Of a DNA stretch of 64,000 nucleotides, positions 18,658 through 28,730 are shown in pieces. This DNA comes from Weeksellaceae bacterium (GTDB taxonomy: Bacteria > Bacteroidota > Bacteroidia > Flavobacteriales > Weeksellaceae): assembly GCA_949788275.1 (NCBI GenBank), contig OX460916.1, positions 1,426,001-1,490,000 of the forward strand. The letters are read 5' to 3'. Every line of letters starts with the position of its first letter. Position 1 is the first letter of the stretch. The notes beneath the pieces were generated by a model. That model was not told the origin of the DNA and searched no databases. It worked only from the letters and a program-made list of their open reading frames with translations. A program made the position numbers and the translations under genes.

Positions 18658-18690
18658 AAAGGAGCTAATTCTAAAAGAATAGCTCCAATT
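18658..18690 (-). terminator. Terminator after the secreted protein gene
   Basis: The inverted repeat GGAGCTA.TTCT / AGAATAGCTCC with an AAA loop is followed on the minus strand by a T run. It lies 35 bp past the stop codon at 18,725. Confidence 0.8.
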
Positions 18691-18724
18691 AATTGAATTA
18701 AAAAAAACATTAACTATATTGAAC

Positions 18725-19705
18725 TTATTCACCTAAATTAATAATTGAAATATTGCCACCTGCACCTATACGATTAGGCCTTGTATGAGATTGGATTACT
18801 GAAATAAAGTCACCAATATTGAAATACTCACTTGAAGAGACTGAATGTTGAATAAAATTCGTTCGCTCTAAATGACTTGAACTTGACCCAGCAATAGAAG
18901 TATCGTTTTTAAGCAATCTGGTTATAGCCGTTCCTGCAGTTTGCCCATTAGCATTTGATGAAGTATCGATAATATTGAAAACGGAAATTTGATAATATCC
19001 TGCTTTCATCACCATAAATTTACCAGTTGCAGTGTCATAGGTTATGAATGCTGAATTATTTTTCTCAACATTATCATACACAACTGTTGTGTCTCTATTG
19101 GCTGCAATGTTTGCCGCTGAACGAGTAGTGCGTTTTGCTATTGAATTTAAAGTGGTAATGAAGTTCAAAGAGATTTGACTTTTTCTTAAGGTTCCATCTG
19201 AATCAACGACCATAATTTCGTCATCGTTCTGAGCATCTTGTAAACCTGTAACTCTTAAAGTGTTATCAATGCTTGTTCCTATCGTGGTTACTTTATTCAA
19301 GTTCCCTCCTAGATTAATACGACTTCCTTCTTTGGTTAATCCATTCGTTGCGTCAATAGTAAACGTTTCATTACCTCCTTTCATTTTTTGCCAAACTGAT
19401 CCATCAAAGAAGTAATAGCCTTTTTCTGTTACATTAATGGTTTTTACTGAAGTGTCTCCAGAAGATAGTCCAGCAGTAACAAAAACCAAGGCACTTGTTT
19501 GTAATACATCGTATAGCGCATCTTTACTCTTCAACTGCTCTCCAGTTAATTTGGGAGCAATAATTCCATCAGTCACTGTATTATTGTCCGAATCTGCAAA
19601 AACTTCTAGCGTAGCGTTTGGGGTGTTAGTATTAATACCAACTTGTGCTACTAATTGGCAAGAAAAAATTAGAGAAGCACATAAAAAGTGTAATTTTTTA
19701 ATCAT
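18725..19705 (-). CDS. Secreted protein with AQVGINT-type N-terminus
   Basis: The start at 19,705 gives a signal peptide MIKKLHFLCASLIFSCQLVAQ; an ATG four codons earlier is possible. The mature protein of about 305 residues opens VGINTNTPNATLEVFADSD, followed by KGYYFFDGSVWQKM, a combination frequent in flavobacterial surface proteins. The C-terminal part (GYYQISVFNI, THRPNRIGAGGNISIINLG) resembles the beta-sandwich of C1q/TNF-like domains, but this is a weak call. It shares its opening with the protein at 12,070-12,813. It is monocistronic with its own terminator. Confidence 0.75.
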   Translation of the reverse strand: MIKKLHFLCASLIFSCQLVAQVGINTNTPNATLEVFADSDNNTVTDGIIAPKLTGEQLKSKDALYDVLQTSALVFVTAGLSSGDTSVKTINVTEKGYYFFDGSVWQKMKGGNETFTIDATNGLTKEGSRINLGGNLNKVTTIGTSIDNTLRVTGLQDAQNDDEIMVVDSDGTLRKSQISLNFITTLNSIAKRTTRSAANIAANRDTTVVYDNVEKNNSAFITYDTATGKFMVMKAGYYQISVFNIIDTSSNANGQTAGTAITRLLKNDTSIAGSSSSHLERTNFIQHSVSSSEYFNIGDFISVIQSHTRPNRIGAGGNISIINLGE

Positions 19706-19717
19706 GATCACATTCAT

Positions 19718-19890
19718 TTAAAAGGTTTATTTTATACTAAATTGGTTTTAAAAACTTTATTTATGATATTATATTATACCAAATCTAAAATATATTAAAT
19801 TAAACAACAACTATTAAATGTTAATTTTTAAAAAGAAATAAGTTCGATTGAAATTATTCTGTTAACAGACAATGAATGTTTCAAAATGAA
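19718..19890. other. Intergenic stretch, probable promoter region of the secreted protein
   Basis: Very AT-rich with no open frame. I see no repeat or RNA gene. It separates the secreted protein gene from the terminator of the SDR-cupin operon. Confidence 0.4.
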
Positions 19891-19925
19891 TAAAAAAAAA
19901 GGCTTCGTTGAACGAAGCCTTAAGA
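19890..19925 (-). terminator. Terminator after the cupin-SDR operon
   Basis: The hairpin AAGGCTTCGTT / AACGAAGCCTT with A and T tracts on its two sides lies about 30 bp beyond the SDR stop codon. Confidence 0.85.
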
Positions 19926-19953
19926 AGGGTGGTACACATACCTATTATTTTAA

Positions 19954-20715
19954 TTATGAAATCGTAAATCCACCATCGGCTGCAATGGATTGCCCATGAA
20001 TTAAAGAAGCACGATCGGATAATAGCCAAGCGACTAGTTCACCTATTTCACGAGGATCCCCTAAACGACCTATGGGTTGCAAGGTATTCCATTGTTCTTC
20101 GGTGCCCATTTCACCTGATTTGATGATGGCATCTAACATGGGAGTACGAATAATACCTGGGCATACCGCATTCACCCGAACTCCTTTACTTCCATACTCT
20201 AAAGCAGCTGTTTTGGTAAGCCCAATTACCGCATGTTTTGTTGCTATATAAGGTGAAATAAGCGGTTTACCGACCAATCCGCCTACACTAGCAGCATTAA
20301 CAATAGAACCTCCGTTAGGTTGTTGGACCATCAATTTTAATTGAGATTTCATGCACCACCAAATCGATTTTAAATTGATCGAAATTAATTGATCGAAAAC
20401 ATCATCGGGATAATCGATCATTTCGATACTTGGCCCAGAAATCCCCGCATTATTAAAAGCACCGTCTAACCGCCCGTAGTGAGATTTCGCTAATTGAGCA
20501 ATCGTTTCAATTTGATCTTGGTAAGCGACATCCACCACCACTGTTTGAATTGTTGAATTTAGGGCAGCTAATTCGTGGGCTGTTTCTTCCAACGCTAATT
20601 TATTAACATCTGATAAGATAAGGATCGCACCTTCTTCCGCTAAAAGTTTAGCTGTGGATTTACCGATCCCATTGGCAGCACCTGTAATTGAAATAACTTT
20701 ATTCTCTAAAATCAT
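19954..20715 (-). CDS. SDR-family oxidoreductase
   Basis: The 253-residue protein is a classical short-chain dehydrogenase. It has the NAD(P)-binding motif TGAANGIGKS at the N-terminus, Asp37 after the second strand (LSDVN, favouring NAD), the NNAG motif and the catalytic YIATK. The C-terminus VHGQSIAADGGFT (here LIHGQSIAADGGFT) is the usual one. Its start overlaps the cupin gene's stop by 4 bp, so the two act together, probably on the same aromatic or ketone substrate. The substrate itself cannot be read from the sequence. Confidence 0.9.
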   Translation of the reverse strand: MILENKVISITGAANGIGKSTAKLLAEEGAILILSDVNKLALEETAHELAALNSTIQTVVVDVAYQDQIETIAQLAKSHYGRLDGAFNNAGISGPSIEMIDYPDDVFDQLISINLKSIWWCMKSQLKLMVQQPNGGSIVNAASVGGLVGKPLISPYIATKHAVIGLTKTAALEYGSKGVRVNAVCPGIIRTPMLDAIIKSGEMGTEEQWNTLQPIGRLGDPREIGELVAWLLSDRASLIHGQSIAADGGFTIS

Positions 20716-21233
20716 GCTTCATCTTTTTGAGGGAGATGTGTATAGCCAACGACAGTCGCATTCTTAATGGCATTATTTTGCTTAGCCAAATCGAAATGCA
20801 ATTGGGCATCGGCTACTAAGACCATTTTGCCTTCGTGGTAACCCGCAATCGGACCTTGAGAGAAGGCTAACATGATACATCCATCGGGTGAATAAGGCTG
20901 ATGGACTGCCCCACCGATTTCACAGGTATAACAATTTTTGGTATTTCCAACATCGTCTTTATCGTAATAGAAATTACCTTCTAGAATATACGCTTGAGCC
21001 GACCCTAGATGCCAATGAACGCTGGCAGTGGTACCAGGATCCACTTTCATGATAATGGTAAATGCTCCGTTGGCTATATCGCAGAACAATAGTTTAAAAT
21101 AGGTACCTGGCATTAACCATTCCGTCCAAGGAATATCATCGGGGTTAATGAATTCTTTGTGATTTTGCTTTTGGTTTAACACTGACGGTTCAGTCATCCA
21201 AAAGAAAGGTGTAATCATTTCTTTATTTTCCAT
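20712..21233 (-). CDS. Cupin-domain protein (dihydroxyacetophenone dioxygenase-like)
   Basis: Start chosen at ATG 21,233; a TTG at 21,257 would extend it by eight residues. The 173-residue protein has a cupin core with the metal motif VHWHLGSAQAYILEGNFYY and a second part with GGAVHQPYSPDG. The layout resembles ChrR-type cupins and 2,4'-dihydroxyacetophenone dioxygenase, which bind iron or zinc. It is the first gene of a two-gene operon with an SDR enzyme and lies beside a Crp-type regulator. A cytoplasmic oxygenase or binding role is plausible; the substrate is unknown. Confidence 0.75.
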   Translation of the reverse strand: MENKEMITPFFWMTEPSVLNQKQNHKEFINPDDIPWTEWLMPGTYFKLLFCDIANGAFTIIMKVDPGTTASVHWHLGSAQAYILEGNFYYDKDDVGNTKNCYTCEIGGAVHQPYSPDGCIMLAFSQGPIAGYHEGKMVLVADAQLHFDLAKQNNAIKNATVVGYTHLPQKDEA

Positions 21234-21353
21234 TTTTGTGTGATTTAATCCATTCAAAACTCATGAAAAATAAATAAAATACACGTCGCTAAACCCTAGA
21301 CTTTGTTTGTTGTCTTAACATGAATCCTCTTGATGTGGTGATTTTTTTATACG

Positions 21354-21965
21354 CTATTTTTTTCGTAATGCTTTTTTTACCCGACTAAATGTTTCAGGTG
21401 AAACACCGAGGTAAGAAGCTAAGTGGATTGATGGAATACGATGAGCTAAATTCGGGTAGTTTTCTAAGAAAGCGAGGTAACGTCTTTCAGTGGTGAGTCC
21501 TTTCTGACTCAGTAGCTTATTTCGTTTAAAGATTTCGATGTATTTTTCTTCAGCATGCATTCGACTAAATTGTGTAAAACGAGGGATTTTTTGATGTAAT
21601 TCAAGGGCTTTATCGTAACGAATAATGAGTATTTCACTATCTTCCAAGGCCTCTATATTCATAGACGTTGGTAATTTTTTAGAAAAACATTCCAAATCGG
21701 CAATCCATTGATTTTCGGCATTAAATTCGAAGGTATATTCTTCAAAATCATCACCTGTCGTATACATCCGAAACAACCCTGAATCGATGTAAAAAACCAT
21801 ATCGGGTATATTACCTTCCGATAGAATATGCTTTCCTTTTTTTATCTTCCTGTATTCTAATACACTACACAGTACATCGATTTCCGTTGAAGTTAAATCA
21901 ACTTTTTGAAGAATATTTTGAAGAATATTTTTTGTTTTATCCGATTGCATATCTGTTATCAACAT
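21354..21965 (-). CDS. Crp/Fnr-family transcription regulator
   Basis: The 203-residue protein has an N-terminal cyclic-nucleotide-binding-type beta barrel (KGKHILSEGNIPDMVFYIDSGLFRMY) and a C-terminal helix-turn-helix (IHLASYLGVSPETFSRVKKAL). It lacks the cysteine cluster of Fnr. Flavobacterial regulators of this branch usually act on adjacent genes. Here the cupin-SDR operon starts about 120 bp beyond its stop codon on the same strand, so it may regulate or be partly cotranscribed with it. An ATG five codons in is an alternative start. Confidence 0.88.
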   Translation of the reverse strand: MLITDMQSDKTKNILQNILQKVDLTSTEIDVLCSVLEYRKIKKGKHILSEGNIPDMVFYIDSGLFRMYTTGDDFEEYTFEFNAENQWIADLECFSKKLPTSMNIEALEDSEILIIRYDKALELHQKIPRFTQFSRMHAEEKYIEIFKRNKLLSQKGLTTERRYLAFLENYPNLAHRIPSIHLASYLGVSPETFSRVKKALRKK

Positions 21966-22055
21966 AAGGTATATAGAATTCTAAGATAGAAATTTATAAT
22001 GGATGTAGAACAAATAGTCATCTGATTGTAGAAAAAACCTTTGAGCACTTTATCC

Positions 22056-22092
22056 AATAAAAAAAGGCTTCGTTAAACGAAGCCTTTAAAAA
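22056..22092 (-). terminator. Terminator after the alpha-2-macroglobulin-like gene
   Basis: The hairpin AAGGCTTCGTT / AACGAAGCCTT sits between A and T tracts 16-50 bp beyond the stop codon. Its stem is nearly identical to that of the terminator at 19,890. Confidence 0.88.
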
Positions 22093-22107
22093 AATGAAAA
22101 TTTAATC

Positions 22108-25100
22108 TTATTGAATGATCACACGTGAACCAACGCTTTGTGCGCTTAATTCTGGTGCATACATATTTTGCATTGAGGTAATTCCGTTGGAGAAATTTCC
22201 GGCATTGTTCGCTTTCAGATCGTATTCAAAAACATAGGTTCCTTTGAGCATAAAGTCGGAAAAGAAATTGGTAGCGGCATCGCGCGTACTTTCGTAAAAC
22301 CCGAATTCACCATTCCATTTATACCCTGACATTACATTCACTGGTTCAAAACCACTTGCGCGCATGTCTTTGATGTGTACGAACTGCATATCGCGATCGA
22401 GTTTTATCTCTAGACGAACAGTCACTAAATCACCAACTTTAATGGGTGTATTGGCTGTAATTTCGCTTAAAACAGGTCCGTTCGCAGTATTCTTCTTCAC
22501 AAAGAGTTTCTTGTTGAACTTAATGCCCGTTTCAGCTGATTGAATTTTATCTAAATCTTCAAAATACTGCCAATACATAGCACCCCAAGCAACACCAGGC
22601 GATGTTTTATTCACGTCAATTTTCCCCATCTCTGGTTTAATTTCGGTTTTATCCCAAGATGTTTTCACATAGCCACTCCCCGCTTGAGCCGATGAATTAT
22701 TTAAGTCGACCTCTTTGTTACCGACTTTAACGGTAATCCCTTTTTCAGCATCGAGCCATGATTTACCGGTATTCATTAAGGCATAAACGGCTTTCGTGGT
22801 CGCTTTGGTCGAGTTCCATTGATTGGTTTGACGGTTTTTCAACAACCATACCTTCATTTCCTCCACGGCTTTTTCGTCTTTCGTGACCTCATCAAAGGCT
22901 TCGATTAACAAGGCTTGGGTTTCAACTGGAGCTTGGTACCAGTACCAACCGGTTTGATTGTCTTTCCAGTACATCCCCATTTCGTCAGAATCGACAGCGC
23001 GTTCTTTGATTGAATTCACCAATATTTTTGCTTGAGGCTGTAAGCCAAAGCGATTTAGGACGATAGCAGCCAAAGCTTGTGATTGCAAAGGCAAATCGGT
23101 TTTCTTGGCGTTAATACTCGCTAAAATGGTGTTTTTCATCGTGGTTAACTCTGGGTCCATTGGGTATTCATCTAAAAAGAATGAACGAGCATAAAGGAAG
23201 TTTAACCCATTGCTAAAATCGTGAAATTTGGTATTTTTAATCCGTTTAAATTCTTTTAACTGTTCTTGGTCGATAAAAGCAATCGCTTTCTTCACCATCT
23301 CTTTGGTATCGAATCCAAATTTACTGAAATCGATGCCCATTTTTTTCATGTTTCCAAATCCAGAGACGATGTGGGTTGTGATATATCGGTTTTCTCTTCC
23401 ACCTTCGAACCAGGCAAAACCACCTGAGTTCATTTGTTTGGAAGCTAACTTTTCATAAGCCGATCTCATTTCGTTCTGCATTTTATTCAGATCGAATAAC
23501 ACAGCAATTTGCTTCATTTGCTCTTCTTCCGACTCGGCATTTTTCACCCAAGGCGTTTCCTCTAGAATAATGTTTTTAAGCTCTTGGTTTAATTGAAGTT
23601 TCGATTTCAGTTCCCCTTTGCTATTCCAGTTATCGAACACCGCTTTAATCTTCGGATTCGAAGAAATCACTTTCTCAGAAACCATATTTCCGTACAGACG
23701 AGCGAACACTTGTTCAGAACATTCGTAAGGGTATTCTCTTAAATACGGTAGAGAGAATATAGCGTACCAAATAGGATTGGTCGTCATTTCGAAAGTTAAC
23801 TTGAAATTATCTAACGTTTTCGATTGATTGTTTTTTAAATGATCGAACGTAAACGTTTTCTGTTGATTCTCTTTTACATAAATAGGTAAAGTTTCTGTGA
23901 CCAACATCCGGTTGGTAAGAATTGGTAAAGCACTTTCTTCACCGTCTGAGAATGCCCCAGCAGACGCCACAACACGGTACACGACTGCTTGACGATCTTT
24001 CGGTACGTCGATGGTCCAGGTCACTTGGGTTGAATTTCCTTTTTCAGACACAAAATTCTGGGTAAGGTTTAAGGCTTTAAATTCGGCATCGATAGGTTCC
24101 ATTGTAAACGCATCGAACAACATTAAACGCGCTTGACCGCTTAGTCCCTTGTCTGAAAGATTCGATATTTTAGCTGATAAGGCCAACTGATCCCCTTCCC
24201 GTAAGAAACGAGGTGCATTGGGAACAACCATCAGGTCTTTTTGGGTACGAACGGTTTGTTCTAAATACCCCACTTTAAGATCTTTGGTATGAGCCAAAGT
24301 CATCAATTTCCATTCGGTTAAGCTTTCAGGCGTTGTAAATTCAATTACAAAATTTCCTTCGGCATCCGTTTTTAAAGTTGGATAGAAGAAGGCTGTTTCT
24401 TTGAGGTCTTTTCTGGCTTGTACACTGTTTAAATCGACCAGATTTTCACTGCCTTTTTTGGTTGTAATCACAATGACTCCATTCGCCCCACGGCTACCGT
24501 ATAAAGCAGTTGCTTCACCATCTTTAAGCACATTCATTGAAACAATGTCTTTCGACGAAAGATTCGCAGGCATAGCATTCATTAATTCGCCATCGATCAC
24601 ATACAATGCATCCTTTGACTCTAATGATCCATTACCTCTTATCGCTATACTCGCTTCTTCTTCTACAGAAGCATCGGCACTTACCGCGCCCATTTCCCCG
24701 GCCAGAGCAGCCGAATCACTACTTTTTTGCATTGCCATCACAGGCGCATTTTTCATACGCATATTGTAATAACGATACTGATTAAACGATAAATTGAATA
24801 CGTTTAAACCCAGTCCATTGACATGTTCACTTCCCACAAAGTGGTCTTGAATATTCACAATGGTCGATGAATAATTCGTCCCAAAATTATTACGGATTTG
24901 GTAAGGCTGTAACTGAGGATAATTACGATAAGTATTGGGGTTAAAATTCAATGAATTTACGGCAAACTGATCCAAGGAAGCATCGTACATAGCCGCAACA
25001 ATCTCCGCAGAAAGTTGCTCTTTCTGATTACCAGATACTGTTAACTGCCATTTTTCTTTCGCCCCTGGAGTTAATTTATCTCTAAAGACCTTGGTTTCAA

Positions 25101-28100
25101 TGGTTAATTTTTTATCATCACTCGCCACCGGTAATCGTAGATTTCCATTTTGTACCGAATTGTATTTAACAAAATTATAGTACACGAAAACATCACCTAG
25201 ATGAGATTTATCGATAGGGAGTTCAATGGACTTCGTTTTATTCAAATCCAATACACCCCGCTTAATTTCTTTGTTATTGGCTTCAATAACATAGTTTACA
25301 ATTCCTTTCTTTGTTGCTGAAGCAAAACTAATAAGGGCTTTATCGCCTGGTTTAAAACTGGTCTGATTGACCTGAACATCGAATAGGGCGGTTTCTGATT
25401 TTAATTTGGGGTTTTGAATGAAAACAATTTTCTCATTTTCTACATTTTCTTTACCATCCATTACCGAAGATTTAACCACGTAATACCCTTCTTCTAGGTT
25501 TTTAAATGAGGTAACCGCAATTTCTTCCGATTTCGAAGTATCGAAAGCGGTTTCAAAAACCGTTTTTCCTAATTCCCACTGTTTCGGGTCACCTTCGTTT
25601 CCATAAGAATCGTAAGGAAATAATTTGATAAATTCTTCGCGTGAGAAATAATTATAATCACTGTTTAAACTCGATGCGCGAACAATCCGTTTAGGATCCT
25701 TTAGTTGAATAATGGAAATCGTTCCCTTCGATTCAACCTTTTCGTTGTTTAAATTGGTAACGTTTATTTTAACTTTCGCTAAATCGTCTACCTTTACTTT
25801 ACTCCCTAAAACAGGGTTAACTTGCAGGCGTTTATCCCCCACTACCACGGTAGACTCTGTTTGTTGGGTTTCACCATTGATGTCGGTTACGGCAACTTCT
25901 ATAAAGTAATTATAGGTTCTAGCTTCGTCTTTCTTTTTTTCAGAAGCGGGTTTAGCAATAAAAGAAAAGTTGTATTTACCTTGGGCATCGGTGATGGTTT
26001 CACCTTGTGCCAATTCTTCTTTTGCACCACGGTTCATTGGTAAAGAGCGGTACCATGGCCAATAAGGGAAAATCTCTTGACGATAAACACGGTATTTAAC
26101 CGTTCCTTGATCGATAGTTGCCCCCGAAAATGCTTTGGCATCCCCTTCAATGGTAATTTCATCGTTAATCGCGTAGACCCCTTTTAAGGGTAAAATAGAC
26201 GTTTGAAACTTTGGACGTTTATATTCTTCGACGCTAATCGTCTTGTATTCTTGGCTGTAATTGCTTGCTGTGGCAACAATAGCGAATTGGCCCGTAAGAC
26301 CATTGGCTGATAAAATAAATTCACCATTCACCGAACCGAATTCATTGGATGTTAATTCTATTTTACGAACCTCTTTCCCATTGACATCGTTTAATACAAA
26401 AGTCATTTTTTGGTTAGGCAAAACTTTGCTGTCTTTATCGTGGGTTTGATACGCGATACCTTTAAAATACACTGTTTGAGAAGGTCTATAAATAGCACGA
26501 TCTGTTAGCACTTCGATGCGATTTACCGTATTTGGCTCACGACTGCTACGATCTCTGTAGGTGTAACTTGAATACACGGCATTTTCACCAACGATGCGGT
26601 AAAAGAAATTACCCTGAGTGATAGGCACATTCACTTCGGCACTTTTATTGGCTGTTAGCGTGCTTTTCGAATTGCAGTTCTTTGACGAATAACTATCGCA
26701 AGACAAAAACTCCACCTGTTTATTAGGTTCTAGTTCACCTGTTAAACGATTTTTAACGGTTAATGTTTTGTTATCACCCACGAGGGTATAGGCCGTTGAA
26801 TTAATTAAGAGGTACTCGGATAATTGACCTGCTTGAATTTTTTTAGTATCGGTATTGGAAAGAATAGCGATGTAGCGACCCGGATTAAGCGGATTTAATT
26901 TATAAATCGACTGGTGCTTTTGATAATCATCGAAGGATTTTAATTCGATGGGATAACTCTCGACCAATTTAAGCTTATTGATAAACGAATTGGTTTTTAC
27001 ATAATCCTGATTGCGGTATGGATTGAATAAATCGTTCAATTCATTTGTATTCATTTCCTTTATGTTAAAAGGATATTCATAGATTTTCACAAACGCCTTA
27101 TCGAGGTTGGTGTGCGAAATTTCAATAGGAATGTTTTGTTTAGGCAGCACATATTGATCGACTTTTGACGCGATTGAAGGCTTATGAATTTGCTTCACCA
27201 GTGCATCGATCACTTGATTTTGAGGCAAATTGTAAAGACGTGTATAGTCTTTCTGAAGTTCCATAACTTTGATATAATCGGCCTTTTTATCTTCACTTTC
27301 TCGTTGAAGATAGGCATAGGCTAATTGTTCGTACAGGAAGGTACTGTACCAAGCTTCTTTCCGGTAAGTGGTTGCTAAAAGATATAATTCTTTGGCATAT
27401 TCATCGGGCGTTAGGTTTTCTTTCTGTGTATTTAAATAGCGGTACTGATTGTACAAAAAGGCATTAAAAGCCGCTTTTTGCATATTCATCTTGGCTAATT
27501 CTTGGTAATAGGGCGCCAGCACTTTTTGATCTTCACCCAATTGAGCTAATTGATCGACATAGTTATGAACCAAGACATCGTAGAGAGAAGGGGTTAAAGC
27601 CGTACTTTTATCGAACGTTTCTTTCGAAAACGTTAGGATAAAAGACCAATTCGTAGAATTTTCATTGGTTAATAAAGTTTTATCGGCAATAGAGGCTTCA
27701 AAATTTTCTTTAATCACTTTTTGAAAATAATCGTTGGTCCAAAAGCGGAAATCGTTAGTGGTGGTTGCTTCTACTTCGGTACGACCTCTAATTTTATAGC
27801 GATTTTCGTTATAGTAAATCGTTAATAATTCGGCATAGTACGATTGCCAAACCGCTTTTTCTGCCCCTTGGGTTTCCTTTAGCTTCAATTCGAAAGCTGA
27901 CAATACCAAGAGTACTTCATCGTCATTATCGGATGTAGCTATTTTTAATTTGGCTTTATACAATTCGGCTTTAATTACAGCCGGAGCAAATTTTTCTTTC
28001 TGAGCAAGCGCCTGAGCCTGGTCTAACTGATTTTGGATGGATTTGAAATTACCTATTTCAAATTCGCGATCAATGGAAGTCCATAGATTGGTTAATTCTT

Positions 28101-28161
28101 TACTTTGACCCATAGCATAGATGGAAAAAATATAGGATAATAAGAAAAATGATTTTTTCAT
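22108..28161 (-). CDS. Alpha-2-macroglobulin-like protein with embedded TonB-plug-like segment
   Basis: This 2017-residue protein has a signal peptide (MKKSFFLLSYIFSIYAMGQ), N-terminal helical repeats to about residue 330, then macroglobulin-type beta domains (MG2 near IYRPSQTVYFKGIAY). At about 1165-1240 is a plug-like segment, DALYVIDGELMNA to ATALYGSRGANGVIVITTKKG, as in SusC-type receptors. The A2M core follows (PESLTEWKLMTLAHTKDLKV). The thioester motif YECSEQ is intact, with Cys1481 and Gln1484, in an alpha/alpha toroid domain. Such proteins are thought to trap foreign proteases in the periplasm. The gene is monocistronic. The role of the plug segment is unknown, although similar fusions occur in Bacteroidota. 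Confidence 0.9.
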   Translation of the reverse strand: MKKSFFLLSYIFSIYAMGQSKELTNLWTSIDREFEIGNFKSIQNQLDQAQALAQKEKFAPAVIKAELYKAKLKIATSDNDDEVLLVLSAFELKLKETQGAEKAVWQSYYAELLTIYYNENRYKIRGRTEVEATTTNDFRFWTNDYFQKVIKENFEASIADKTLLTNENSTNWSFILTFSKETFDKSTALTPSLYDVLVHNYVDQLAQLGEDQKVLAPYYQELAKMNMQKAAFNAFLYNQYRYLNTQKENLTPDEYAKELYLLATTYRKEAWYSTFLYEQLAYAYLQRESEDKKADYIKVMELQKDYTRLYNLPQNQVIDALVKQIHKPSIASKVDQYVLPKQNIPIEISHTNLDKAFVKIYEYPFNIKEMNTNELNDLFNPYRNQDYVKTNSFINKLKLVESYPIELKSFDDYQKHQSIYKLNPLNPGRYIAILSNTDTKKIQAGQLSEYLLINSTAYTLVGDNKTLTVKNRLTGELEPNKQVEFLSCDSYSSKNCNSKSTLTANKSAEVNVPITQGNFFYRIVGENAVYSSYTYRDRSSREPNTVNRIEVLTDRAIYRPSQTVYFKGIAYQTHDKDSKVLPNQKMTFVLNDVNGKEVRKIELTSNEFGSVNGEFILSANGLTGQFAIVATASNYSQEYKTISVEEYKRPKFQTSILPLKGVYAINDEITIEGDAKAFSGATIDQGTVKYRVYRQEIFPYWPWYRSLPMNRGAKEELAQGETITDAQGKYNFSFIAKPASEKKKDEARTYNYFIEVAVTDINGETQQTESTVVVGDKRLQVNPVLGSKVKVDDLAKVKINVTNLNNEKVESKGTISIIQLKDPKRIVRASSLNSDYNYFSREEFIKLFPYDSYGNEGDPKQWELGKTVFETAFDTSKSEEIAVTSFKNLEEGYYVVKSSVMDGKENVENEKIVFIQNPKLKSETALFDVQVNQTSFKPGDKALISFASATKKGIVNYVIEANNKEIKRGVLDLNKTKSIELPIDKSHLGDVFVYYNFVKYNSVQNGNLRLPVASDDKKLTIETKVFRDKLTPGAKEKWQLTVSGNQKEQLSAEIVAAMYDASLDQFAVNSLNFNPNTYRNYPQLQPYQIRNNFGTNYSSTIVNIQDHFVGSEHVNGLGLNVFNLSFNQYRYYNMRMKNAPVMAMQKSSDSAALAGEMGAVSADASVEEEASIAIRGNGSLESKDALYVIDGELMNAMPANLSSKDIVSMNVLKDGEATALYGSRGANGVIVITTKKGSENLVDLNSVQARKDLKETAFFYPTLKTDAEGNFVIEFTTPESLTEWKLMTLAHTKDLKVGYLEQTVRTQKDLMVVPNAPRFLREGDQLALSAKISNLSDKGLSGQARLMLFDAFTMEPIDAEFKALNLTQNFVSEKGNSTQVTWTIDVPKDRQAVVYRVVASAGAFSDGEESALPILTNRMLVTETLPIYVKENQQKTFTFDHLKNNQSKTLDNFKLTFEMTTNPIWYAIFSLPYLREYPYECSEQVFARLYGNMVSEKVISSNPKIKAVFDNWNSKGELKSKLQLNQELKNIILEETPWVKNAESEEEQMKQIAVLFDLNKMQNEMRSAYEKLASKQMNSGGFAWFEGGRENRYITTHIVSGFGNMKKMGIDFSKFGFDTKEMVKKAIAFIDQEQLKEFKRIKNTKFHDFSNGLNFLYARSFFLDEYPMDPELTTMKNTILASINAKKTDLPLQSQALAAIVLNRFGLQPQAKILVNSIKERAVDSDEMGMYWKDNQTGWYWYQAPVETQALLIEAFDEVTKDEKAVEEMKVWLLKNRQTNQWNSTKATTKAVYALMNTGKSWLDAEKGITVKVGNKEVDLNNSSAQAGSGYVKTSWDKTEIKPEMGKIDVNKTSPGVAWGAMYWQYFEDLDKIQSAETGIKFNKKLFVKKNTANGPVLSEITANTPIKVGDLVTVRLEIKLDRDMQFVHIKDMRASGFEPVNVMSGYKWNGEFGFYESTRDAATNFFSDFMLKGTYVFEYDLKANNAGNFSNGITSMQNMYAPELSAQSVGSRVIIQ

Positions 28162-28254
28162 AAGACTGCGTTTATAGACTAGATGCTAAAAAACCAACAA
28201 GGGTTGTTTGAGCTTAAAATATTTTTTATAATTAGCGAAAACTAAGCCACAAAT

Positions 28255-28335
28255 ATAGTTAGTTCTTAGGAGGTAGTAATTAGTTATTGGTCGTTAGTTA
28301 GTAGAAGTTAGTGGCTAGGAGTTAGTCGGTAAATA
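28255..28335. repeat. Dispersed intergenic repeat, partial copy D
   Basis: A short tract of TTAGTxxTTAG-type repeats resembles the tracts at 83, 11,236 and 13,845. As at 13,845, it is followed by a hairpin repeat (28,437). The TTTAGGATCTAT unit is missing. Confidence 0.5.
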
Positions 28336-28436
28336 AACATACGACTATGTTCTAAATTCTAACATCCATCGCGGCAGAAAATTCATCCAATGCCTAGGGT
28401 GACCTTTCTTTGTTTTAAAATTAATGAACGGATTTT

Positions 28437-28549
28437 GCGGCAGGGATTGAAGCGGAAATCCTTTGCAACACATTCCTCGTTTTCTTAGAATTCGTAATGT
28501 TCTTGTTGCAAAGATTGGGAGTGGAAAGCCCGGCGCGGAGCGGCCGCCC
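28437..28549 (+). repeat. Hairpin repeat H2 (intact copy)
   Basis: This is the best reference copy. It starts GCGGCAGGGATTGAAGCGG, has the stem CTTTGCAACA / TGTTGCAAAG around a 30-nt loop, and ends AAAGCCCGGCGCGGAGCGG plus CCGCCC. It contains an uninterrupted match to the site used by the IS110 element. An 87-codon minus-strand frame across it is a chance frame. Confidence 0.9.
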
Positions 28550-28730
28550 CAAAAAGTTTTTATGTATAAATATACATAATAAATATCGTTAGCCGCATAA
28601 TTAAACAATAGTGGTTAAATATAAAATTATTCTATTGATTTACTCTGACAAGACTATTTACAAATAAATGTTATTGTAAAATTGATAATTAATAAAATTC
28701 CTATACTTTAGCGACAAATTAACACATAAA

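Noticed and set aside
28345-28608. 87-residue minus-strand frame
   Set aside because: It spans hairpin repeat H2 and has no protein-like features; similar chance frames cross H5.
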